34,546 nucleotides of DNA, from NCBI GenBank assembly GCA_937902875.1, contig CALFNL010000112.1:1-34546 (forward strand), given 5' to 3'. Under the pieces are notes generated by a model. The model had not been told where the DNA came from. It searched no databases and worked only from the letters and a program-made list of their open reading frames with translations. The stretch is from an uncultured Bacteroidota bacterium. Its GTDB lineage: Bacteria > Bacteroidota > Bacteroidia > Chitinophagales > Chitinophagaceae. This document shows, piece after piece, positions 26,854 to 34,546 of this stretch. A program made the translations under genes and the position numbers. The stretch's first letter is position 1. Each line of letters starts with the position of its first letter.

Positions 26854-27532
26854 GATCCTATATGTGGAAGATGAGATTTTCCTGGCGAAGATAGTGAAGG
26901 AAAGCCTTGAAAGCAGGGGATATGAAGTGATTTTGGAAACGGATGGCGCGGACGTTTTAACAAGATTCAAAAAGTATAATCCTGACCTCTGCATCCTGGA
27001 TGTGATGCTGCCAAATAAAGACGGGTTTACCATAGCCGAAGAAATCAGGGAGCTCAGTCCAGACCTGCCTATCATTTTCCTTACGGCTAAAACGCAAACA
27101 ACCGACCTGGTGAAAGGATTTCAACTGGGCGCCAATGACTATATACGCAAACCTTTCAGCATGGAGGAGCTTATAGCCAGGATAGAAAATGCCTTACGGA
27201 ACAGATCAAACGAAGTTTTGCAGTCCCTTGCCCGTAATGAAATGGGTATTGGCAAATATGCCTTCAATCCCCACCGCCAAACACTGAGCGAAAATGGAGC
27301 GGAAAGAAAACTCTCCTTCCGGGAGAATGAGCTCCTGAAATTGTTGTTCGAAAACAGGGACCGCGTCATTGACCGGAGAGACATCTTAAACCTGCTCTGG
27401 GGCAGTGATACTTTTTTTAATTCCCGCACCCTGGATGTTTATATTACCAAGCTCAGGAGCTACCTTAAGAATGATCCTTCCCTCCAGATCATAACGATCA
27501 AAGGAATAGGTTACCGTTTCGTGACAAGCTAA
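26840..27532 (+). CDS. OmpR/PhoB family response regulator
   Basis: ARILYVEDEIFLAKIVKESLESRGYEV, LCILDVMLPNKDGFTIAEEIR, and C-terminal winged helix (DVYITKLRSYLKNDPSLQIITIKGIGYRF); overlaps the kinase gene by 14 bp. Confidence 0.96.
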   Translation: MKKARILYVEDEIFLAKIVKESLESRGYEVILETDGADVLTRFKKYNPDLCILDVMLPNKDGFTIAEEIRELSPDLPIIFLTAKTQTTDLVKGFQLGANDYIRKPFSMEELIARIENALRNRSNEVLQSLARNEMGIGKYAFNPHRQTLSENGAERKLSFRENELLKLLFENRDRVIDRRDILNLLWGSDTFFNSRTLDVYITKLRSYLKNDPSLQIITIKGIGYRFVTS

Positions 27533-27594
27533 GCACATTACCAGCATCCGAATGAAATTGCTGTATTTTCTACAATCGCGCCAAGGATATATAA

Positions 27595-27879
27595 TCAGGT
27601 GGTTTGCATGCTACGAGTCGCCGGTTTCCCGGAAAGCCTGCGGATTACCCACATGAGTGTAAAGCTGGGGATAAAATCAGTTCCCGGAATTATTTCTTCA
27701 ATGAAATTGAAGGTGCCGCCAAGGGCTCCTTTCCATCCTCCAAACATGGCGTAAAAGATCAGGGCCGAAATTGGCGCCCAGATAATATCAGAGAATTCAC
27801 CCAAACCGGGAATCAGATAAGAAGCATACCCAACCAGATCCAGGAACAGGCAGGCTGCTAATGAAGGATTTTTGAGCAT
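27595..27879 (-). CDS. Small hypothetical membrane protein (94 aa)
   Basis: Hydrophobic, LFLDLVGYASYLIPGLGEFSDIIWAPISALIFYAMFGGWKGALGGTFNFIEEIIPGTDFIPSFTLMWVIRR. Confidence 0.75.
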   Translation of the reverse strand: MLKNPSLAACLFLDLVGYASYLIPGLGEFSDIIWAPISALIFYAMFGGWKGALGGTFNFIEEIIPGTDFIPSFTLMWVIRRLSGKPATRSMQTT

Positions 27880-28019
27880 GGATAATAATTTTTTGTGGCG
27901 CTTTAAGCGAGACCGAATACGATGACGGAATCGGAGCGAAAAAGTTGCAAGGCTACAAAAACTGTACCCAATGTGAGGGTCTTTCGCTGTTTCGAAAATT
28001 CAGATAAGAATTGAAGTTC

Positions 28020-31000
28020 TCAGGCGGCCACCAGGCTTTTCAGTTTGTTTTGGATTTCTTCGAGCCTGAATGGTTTTGAAATATAATCATCCATTCCTGC
28101 CTCCAGGCACTTTTCTTTGTCCTGCTCCATTGCGTCGGCAGTGAGCGCAATAATAGGAAGGCTGCAATATGGTTCGGGCATATTCCTGATATTCCTGGTG
28201 GCCGTATAACCGTCCATGATGGGCATATTCACGTCCATGAAGATCATCAGTGGCTTGTGCAGTGGGAGTATTTCCAAAGCTTCCTTTCCATTGGAGGCCT
28301 GGATTGCGTTGAACCCCATATTTCTCAGTACCTCACAAATCAATAGCATATTCATGGGTTCATCTTCCACTACCATTACCTCAGATACATTAGAAAATTT
28401 TTCCAGAGAATGTTCAATCGTCCTCAATTCTTCTCTTCCTGTGGTATTATAGATGATCTCATTCAGGGTATCGTACAAATTCTGCATTTTTAGAGGCTTG
28501 GTCAGGAATTTATGAATGCCCGCAGCTTCTGCATCTTTCACATACCTGTTCTTTTCAAGAGACGACAGCATGAGTGTTATGGGGATATCGGAGAAGCTTC
28601 CGGAATTTCTGATTTTTCTGGCAAGGCTTATTCCATCGGTTGATGGTAAGTGGTTATCGGTGATCAGGAGGTCGTAAGGTTGGCCATCTGCGGTTGCGCA
28701 TTCCAGTTTGTATAAGGCTTCGTCCGAATCGGCCACGGTAATGCAGTCAATCCTGAAATACCGGAAGATATCTTTCATGACTTGTCGGTTCGTGTGATTG
28801 CTATCAACCAGCAGCAATTTGCGGAGGCGTGTATTGGGTACAGGCAGGTAGGAAGGTTGATTATTGGCTATTTCCAGGCTTAGCTGAAGAGTGAATTTGC
28901 TTCCCTCGCCCACCTTGCTCTCCACGGTCAGGTCTCCCCCCATTAGCTCGGCAAGACTCTTTGAAATGGTCAGGCCCAATCCTGTTCCTCCAAAATTTCT
29001 GGTAGTGGATGAATCGGCCTGCGTAAAGCTTTCGAATATTTGCTGCAGTTTGTTATTGGATATTCCAATACCCGTATCACTAACCATGATGGAAATCCTG
29101 ATATAGTCCTTGCCGTTTTCATTGTAAATCTCTTTCTTTTCCACCGATACGAAGATCTCCCCCTTTTCGGTGAATTTGATGGCGTTGCCCAGCAGGTTCA
29201 CCAACACCTGCCTGATTCTGACCGGATCACCGTAAATAAGTGAGGGCAGATCGGGCTGAATACTGCAAACCAGTTCCAAATTTTTTTCAAAGGCCTTCAC
29301 TGTAAGGATATCAATGGTTTCTTCCACCAGTTCATGGAGGTTAAGTTCGGTGGGATTGATCATCATTTTACCCGCTTCTATTTTTGAAAAATCCAGAATA
29401 TCATTAATGATTTCCAAAAGTCCGTAAGCCGATTTTTTCACATTCTGGAGGTAGTCTTTTTGTGTCTTGCTAAGTTCGGTAGTGAGTATTAGATCGGTGA
29501 ATCCAATAATGCCGTTCATGGGTGTACGTAACTCATGGCTCATATTGGCCATGAATTCACTTTTGGCTTCGCTGGCCAGTTCGGCCAGTTCCTTGGCCCT
29601 GATCAATTCGGTTTCAATTTCCTTTCTTTCGATGGCTGCACCCAATGATGATGCAAAAGATCGAAGCACCGAAAATTCGGCCTCAGTCCATTCCCTTTGG
29701 CCCTTTCTTTCGTCTAAACCCACCAGTCCCCAGAATTTATTGTTGATATAAATGGGCAATGCGAGCGCCGCGTAAATATTTCTTTTTTCACACACTTCTA
29801 TGAGAAATGGATTGGATTCGCTGTGACGATAGGAGTAAAATGGGTAGCCATTCATCAATGGGGTGATGATGGGCTCTATTTTTGAAAATGGAATATTCTT
29901 CAGTTGCAGCAGTTCATCATCGTCATCTTTTCTTTCAAAGGAGGTCCATTCATAAATTTGACTGGTGACCATGCACTGATTTTCATCGTCAAAATGATTT
30001 CGGAAAATATAAACCCTGTCAACATGCGTAGCGTGCCCTATAATTCTGATGGAATCTGTTATGGCATGCTGCAGGTCTGGTTCTATGAGCAGGCTTTGGG
30101 TGCCCCCCGCCACCGCTTCCAGAAGCAAATCCTTATTTTTTAAATTTTCTTCAACCAATTTACGCTCGGTGATATCTCGCGAAGTGCAAATAAACTTGAT
30201 CACTTCGCCTTTCTCTTTGATGGGCTTCACGATTGTCTCCAGCCAAATGTATTTGCCTTCCTTGTTCTGGATACGATACCGGAGTGTAAGGATTTCCACT
30301 TCATTGAAAGAAGGCGCCGATTTATCGGGAATGAATATGTGGTGGTCATCGGGATGAATAAATTTCATCATGGGCTTACCGATCATCTCCTCCTCCCGGT
30401 AGCCCAGAACGGTTTGTATGGATGGCGACAGGTATTGAATGATACCATCTGCGAAATGTACGCTGATGATGTCTTCAGAGTTCTCTGCCAACAGGCGGAA
30501 CTTCTGTTCACTTTGAACCAGGGCTTCTTCTGCTTTCTTTTGTTCAGTGATATCCTGAACAATACCAAAGCCCTCGGTTTCATTGATGCTTTCTGCTTTG
30601 GCATAAAGATCTTTGATGTTCTTATTTCGGGTTTGTACACGATAATAGAATTCCGTTGTGTAATGCTGAATATGCTTGTGGTCTAAGGCCTTCTTGATGT
30701 TTTGAATGATGATGGGAGTATCATCCGGCACTACAAATTCACAGAGATATTGTTCCAAAGGAATGGTAATGCTGCCCTGGGTTTCCATTTCAAGAATTTC
30801 CTGTAATTCTTTACTCATAATCATTTCCTGGTTTATGAGGTCAATCTTCCAGGATCCCATCTTCCCGATGGTGAGCGCGTTTGAGAGGGTATTAATGGCT
30901 TCCTGTCGTGACCTTTCTGCCTCCACCTTCTCAGAAACATTTGAACCAATGCCCTGGATTTCGTTCACTTCTTCATTTTCATTTTGCAGTGCAATGAACT

Positions 31001-31961
31001 CCCATTCCGTCCATAGAAAATTACGGCTCTTGCCGATAGGTTTGCGAATGAGCAATCTGTACACAGTGCCAGGGCATTCCCAGCAGGCGTCTGCTACTTC
31101 CCTGCATTTTTGCAGGTCTTTGGGATAAATAGTTGTATAGAAAGCAGTGCCCATTAATTCCTGGTCTGTATGGCCAAAAGTTTCCAGAAAAGAGGGATTG
31201 GCAAAGGTGAAATTGCCATTCCGGTCAATCCGGATCACATAATTGGTCTGCGACTGCAGTATGGAGCTGAGATATCTTTTTTCTTTGTCAAGTTCATGTT
31301 CTGTTACTTTCAATTGTCGCAGACTCTTCTGCCCTTTTTCAAACGCGGGTTCGAGCACCAGGAACACCAGTAGCCCCAGTGCAAACACGAAGAGAACGAA
31401 TTTGCCCGTATTTATATCTGACGACTGATGGATTTTTTCATTGGCGATATCGGCGTAAGCTTCCGAAGCCTGGTCCATTACCGGAATGATTTGTTTGCAT
31501 GAGTACAAGAGAGAGGTCCTAAGGTCTTCCTTGTTCTTGTGCAGGGTGGCTGGGTCATCTTTCAGAATTTTTTGGGTGACTTCCACAATAGTTTTAAAAT
31601 GGATTTGGGCAATGGAAAGCAAACGCCTGGTTTCGGTGCTTACAGGCGGGGCGGGATAGCCCTCCAGTATCAATTCATTTCGCAGATATTGCTGATGCAG
31701 CCGGAATGTATCGAGGCTGTTTTGGAGGAAGGCCTTATAGCGGGTCAGGTTTGTAGATTCTTCATCGAGAATCAGAATATTATATGCAAGTATTTCCTGG
31801 CTATAGGTCCTTTGCTTATGAGCGATGTCCACCACTCTGGATACCTGTTCATTTTCTTCCGTTCTGATGCGGATGAGATAGTACCCAAAAAAATTGAAAA
31901 GTACTGCCAGTGCAAAAATTACGATGGCAATGCGGATCAGCTTTCTGTAAGGACTGGCCAT
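28020..31961 (-). CDS. Hybrid sensor histidine kinase/response regulator (N-terminal PilJ-like sensor, PAS repeats, GAF, HisKA, HATPase, two REC domains)
   Basis: SEFMANMSHELRTPMNGIIGFTDLIL, VSDTGIGISNNKLQQIFESFTQADSSTTRNFGGTGLGLTISKSLAELMGG, DLLITDNHLPSTDG, MIFMDVNMPIMDGYTATRNIR; several PAS cores (GTAFYTTIYPKD, GKPMMKFIHPDDH). Confidence 0.95.
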   Translation of the reverse strand: MASPYRKLIRIAIVIFALAVLFNFFGYYLIRIRTEENEQVSRVVDIAHKQRTYSQEILAYNILILDEESTNLTRYKAFLQNSLDTFRLHQQYLRNELILEGYPAPPVSTETRRLLSIAQIHFKTIVEVTQKILKDDPATLHKNKEDLRTSLLYSCKQIIPVMDQASEAYADIANEKIHQSSDINTGKFVLFVFALGLLVFLVLEPAFEKGQKSLRQLKVTEHELDKEKRYLSSILQSQTNYVIRIDRNGNFTFANPSFLETFGHTDQELMGTAFYTTIYPKDLQKCREVADACWECPGTVYRLLIRKPIGKSRNFLWTEWEFIALQNENEEVNEIQGIGSNVSEKVEAERSRQEAINTLSNALTIGKMGSWKIDLINQEMIMSKELQEILEMETQGSITIPLEQYLCEFVVPDDTPIIIQNIKKALDHKHIQHYTTEFYYRVQTRNKNIKDLYAKAESINETEGFGIVQDITEQKKAEEALVQSEQKFRLLAENSEDIISVHFADGIIQYLSPSIQTVLGYREEEMIGKPMMKFIHPDDHHIFIPDKSAPSFNEVEILTLRYRIQNKEGKYIWLETIVKPIKEKGEVIKFICTSRDITERKLVEENLKNKDLLLEAVAGGTQSLLIEPDLQHAITDSIRIIGHATHVDRVYIFRNHFDDENQCMVTSQIYEWTSFERKDDDDELLQLKNIPFSKIEPIITPLMNGYPFYSYRHSESNPFLIEVCEKRNIYAALALPIYINNKFWGLVGLDERKGQREWTEAEFSVLRSFASSLGAAIERKEIETELIRAKELAELASEAKSEFMANMSHELRTPMNGIIGFTDLILTTELSKTQKDYLQNVKKSAYGLLEIINDILDFSKIEAGKMMINPTELNLHELVEETIDILTVKAFEKNLELVCSIQPDLPSLIYGDPVRIRQVLVNLLGNAIKFTEKGEIFVSVEKKEIYNENGKDYIRISIMVSDTGIGISNNKLQQIFESFTQADSSTTRNFGGTGLGLTISKSLAELMGGDLTVESKVGEGSKFTLQLSLEIANNQPSYLPVPNTRLRKLLLVDSNHTNRQVMKDIFRYFRIDCITVADSDEALYKLECATADGQPYDLLITDNHLPSTDGISLARKIRNSGSFSDIPITLMLSSLEKNRYVKDAEAAGIHKFLTKPLKMQNLYDTLNEIIYNTTGREELRTIEHSLEKFSNVSEVMVVEDEPMNMLLICEVLRNMGFNAIQASNGKEALEILPLHKPLMIFMDVNMPIMDGYTATRNIRNMPEPYCSLPIIALTADAMEQDKEKCLEAGMDDYISKPFRLEEIQNKLKSLVAA

Positions 31962-32219
31962 GGCTTTTCTGGATGGATTTCTTCAGCTGGTAATCTTGTT
32001 CGATTTCCCTTTTGTAAATCAATGTGGTAACGGGTAATTCCGTTCAATTATTGCGGAAAACCGAATGTGGCCAGACAGAAAACCGATGTGCTAGGTACTT
32101 ACACTTAGTGAGTTAGGTTTTTCAGGGGCGAATGGGCCTTCGGCCTGGCATAGGGAGGGGAATAATATGAGCTTTTGGCAATGTCCATTTTGAACCAGGG
32201 CGCGATAATAATTTTGGGA

Positions 32220-33353
32220 TCAATAATTGATCACCTGTTCTTCAATAAACTCAGGTATTTCCCTCCAGTCATATTGCTGGTTTCTGAGTTGCGGTTCAAA
32301 TCCGGCCTCGCGAATTGCATCCTGAATGGTCCTGTAAGTGAACCGGTGGGGAGCTCCTGCCGCGCTGACCACATTTTCTTCAATCATAATGCTGCCGAAA
32401 TCATTGGCGCCGGCATGCAGGCAAAGCTGGGCTGTATTTCGCCCCACTGTAAGCCAGGAGGCCTGGATATTCTTTATGTTAGGCAGCATAATACGGCTAA
32501 GCGCGATCATGCGGATATATTCTTCAGGCGTAGTAAGATTGTGTACTCCGCGGATCCTTGCCAGCAGCGTATCTACGTCCTGGAAAGTCCAGGGGATGAA
32601 TGCGAGGAAGCCTTTGGCGTCTGCGGGTTTTCTATCCTGCACTTCCCTCAATTTAACCAGGTGTTCAAAGCGTTCCGCGATGGTTTCAACATGTCCAAAC
32701 ATCATCGTGGCGCTGGTGGTTATATGGAGCTTATGGGCCTCCTGCATGATGTCTAGCCATTCCTGGGCTCCGCATTTTCCTTTACTGATCAGGCGTCTCA
32801 CACGATCCACCAATATTTCAGCGCCTGCGCCTGGCAGTGAGTCCAGCCCCGATTCTTTCAAAGTTTTAAGCACCTCACGGTGGCTCATTTTTTCGAGCTT
32901 GCACACATGCGCCACTTCGGGAGGCCCCAGAGCATGTAATTTCAGTGAGGGATATAAATCCTTCAATTTCCTGAAGAGATTTGCATAAAAATCTAATCCC
33001 AATTTTGGATGATGTCCACCCTGTAACAGCAACTGATCTCCGCCAAAGCGGAATGTTTCATCTATCTTTCGTTTATAGGTTTCAATATCCGTGATGTAGC
33101 TTTCGGGATGGCCGGGCGGGCGGAAGAAATTGCAGAATTTGCAATTGGCAACACAAACATTGGTTGTATTTACGTTGCGGTCAATCTGCCAGGTCACTTT
33201 TCCATGTGGTACCTGCCTGGCTCGTAGATCATTCGCCACATACATTAATTCAGTCAAAGCAGCGTTTTCATACAAAAAAACACCTTCTTCTATTGATAAA
33301 GAGCTGAATTGCAGGGCCTTTTGGTATAAATCCGTTAGATTCATTTTCGTCAA
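32220..33353 (-). CDS. mqnC: Cyclic dehypoxanthinyl futalosine synthase (radical SAM), menaquinone biosynthesis via futalosine
   Basis: NVCVANCKFCNFFRPPGHPESYITDIE (radical-SAM CxxxCxxC), LLLQGGHHPKLGLDFY, TTSATMMFGHVET, ASWLTVGRNTAQLCLHAGANDFGSIMIEENVVSAAGA. Confidence 0.92.
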   Translation of the reverse strand: MTKMNLTDLYQKALQFSSLSIEEGVFLYENAALTELMYVANDLRARQVPHGKVTWQIDRNVNTTNVCVANCKFCNFFRPPGHPESYITDIETYKRKIDETFRFGGDQLLLQGGHHPKLGLDFYANLFRKLKDLYPSLKLHALGPPEVAHVCKLEKMSHREVLKTLKESGLDSLPGAGAEILVDRVRRLISKGKCGAQEWLDIMQEAHKLHITTSATMMFGHVETIAERFEHLVKLREVQDRKPADAKGFLAFIPWTFQDVDTLLARIRGVHNLTTPEEYIRMIALSRIMLPNIKNIQASWLTVGRNTAQLCLHAGANDFGSIMIEENVVSAAGAPHRFTYRTIQDAIREAGFEPQLRNQQYDWREIPEFIEEQVINY

Positions 33354-33534
33354 TATATTTTAATACTGTCTTTCTTAATGCCGGTATTGGTTATGCAGGA
33401 GAAAATCAGTGAAACTGAGTAATTCATTCTAAATAACCCCCCTGGGCCATTGCTAATGCAAAAATACTAAACCCGGAGGAATAGGATGGAAGGCTTTGGT
33501 TTAGCAGTAAAATCTATTAATTTCAAGAATCAAT

Positions 33535-34546
33535 ATGAAAAGAATTTCTGCTCTTTCATTAAGCCTGCTGCAATTATTGTTAGCCTGTTTAAGTTCAAAG
33601 GCGCAGGAAGTATTCACGAATCCGCCTGCCAGGTATGTTGCCAAATTCGCTTTCCAGCAATTCAGTGGAGGCGTGATGCTGATACACGGCCTCGTAAATA
33701 ACTACCCCGATACTCTCAATTTTATTTTCGATACTGGCAGCGGCGGTATTTCTCTTGATTCCTCTACCGTGGCAACCCTGGGCATACCTACGGTACCGTC
33801 TGACCGAACCATTCGTGGTATTGCAGGCATCCACAAGGTTAATTTTCTTTATAATGCAAGGCTCCATTTGCCCGGCATGACCATCGACAGTCTGGATTTT
33901 CATGTGAATGATTATGATATTCTCACCAGCGTTTATGGTACTAAGATCGACGGGATTATTGGTTATAGTTTCCTGAGCAGGTATATAGTAAAAGTTGACT
34001 ACGACAGTTTATTGATTACAGTTTATACGCCCGGCGAATTCAAATACAAGCGGGGAGGGCATATCCTGAGGCCATTGCTGACCTCGATCCCCATCGTTCA
34101 ATCTGATTTCAGGGACCAGCGATCATTCAATGCGAAATTCTATTTTGACACGGGTGCGGGTCTGTGTTTCCTGTTATCAGACGATTTTGCAAAAGACAGT
34201 TCCGTACTCAAGGCCGGTAAAAAACCGGTGATTACCCAGGCAGAAGGGCTGGGGGGCAAGATGACCATGCAACTGACCACAGTAAAGGAAGTGAGGGTGG
34301 GTCCCTACCGATTCAGAAATGTGCCCACTTTCATATTCGACGATGAATATAATGTAACTTCCTATCCTTACCTGGCGGGGCTCATTGGAAATGACCTTCT
34401 GCGCAGATTTAATATCACAGTGAACTATCCAAAGCGTGAAATCCATATCATTCCCAACTCGCATTATAATGACTTCTTCGACTACGCCTATACCGGGCTC
34501 GGACTATATTTTGAAGGAGGAAAAATAGTTGTTGAAGATGTGATTC
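33535..34546 (+). CDS. Retropepsin-like aspartyl protease family protein, secreted, probable C-terminal PDZ (3' truncated by window edge); missing from the ORF track
   Basis: Manual translation from ATG 33535: MKRISALSLSLLQLLLACLSSKAQEVFTNPPARYVAKFAFQQFSGGVMLIHGLVNNYPDTLNFIFDTGSGGISLDSSTVATLGIP...GKIDGIIGY-like TKIDGIIGYSFLSRY...AKFYFDTGAGLCFLLSDDFA...LAGLIGNDLLRRFNITVNYPKREIHIIPN...YTGLGLYFEGGKIVVEDVI; two DTG motifs; open to the window end. Confidence 0.88.
   Translation, partial: MKRISALSLSLLQLLLACLSSKAQEVFTNPPARYVAKFAFQQFSGGVMLIHGLVNNYPDTLNFIFDTGSGGISLDSSTVATLGIPTVPSDRTIRGIAGIHKVNFLYNARLHLPGMTIDSLDFHVNDYDILTSVYGTKIDGIIGYSFLSRYIVKVDYDSLLITVYTPGEFKYKRGGHILRPLLTSIPIVQSDFRDQRSFNAKFYFDTGAGLCFLLSDDFAKDSSVLKAGKKPVITQAEGLGGKMTMQLTTVKEVRVGPYRFRNVPTFIFDDEYNVTSYPYLAGLIGNDLLRRFNITVNYPKREIHIIPNSHYNDFFDYAYTGLGLYFEGGKIVVEDVI

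Noticed and set aside
32130-32160. GGGCCTTCGGCCTGG as a terminator between the hybrid kinase and mqnC
   Set aside because: Short stem with no T-run on either strand; not convincing.
32338-32988. 216-aa plus-strand ORF (and 32175-32756, 193 aa)
   Set aside because: Antisense to mqnC, which has unmistakable conserved motifs.
1-34546. CRISPR arrays, tRNA/rRNA genes, intact IS elements or prophage
   Set aside because: No regularly spaced repeats, tRNA-like cloverleafs, transposases or phage structural genes were seen by eye.

Overview
This is a chromosomal window with the look of a Bacteroidota genome, probably Chitinophagaceae-like: low-to-mid GC, TAnnTTTG-type -7 boxes, and typical gene families. 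Most of it is ordinary, densely packed coding sequence. In order, it encodes: a partial saccharopine dehydrogenase-like protein; an Nfu/NifU scaffold; ferritin; a sigma-ECF / membrane protein / TraB-GumN cluster; OsmC; an aminotransferase; a PadR + double-PspC operon; a membrane protein + NarL-type two-component set; GcvT; an SRPBCC-like protein; ComB; a 1271-aa SNF2 helicase with two SWIM-like zinc motifs; a GH130-like lipoprotein; the PxpB-C-A 5-oxoprolinase operon; an OmpR-type two-component system; a 1313-aa hybrid kinase; MqnC; and a retropepsin-like aspartyl protease running off the right edge that the ORF track missed. The main accessory spot is ~6.79-8.4 kb. There the minus strand holds a small helical-protein gene followed, in the same frame, by a decayed ADP-ribosyltransferase-like gene. 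That gene is interrupted only by two in-frame TGA codons at positions where I expect Trp and Cys. A second protein-like relic lies upstream. Two regulatory/RNA candidates also stand out: a palindrome over the -33 box of the padR promoter, and a long-range-paired RNA with a U-tract at ~25.05-25.17 kb that resembles the 6S/6S-Flavo layout. All calls come from reading the sequence and recalling families; no database search was run.
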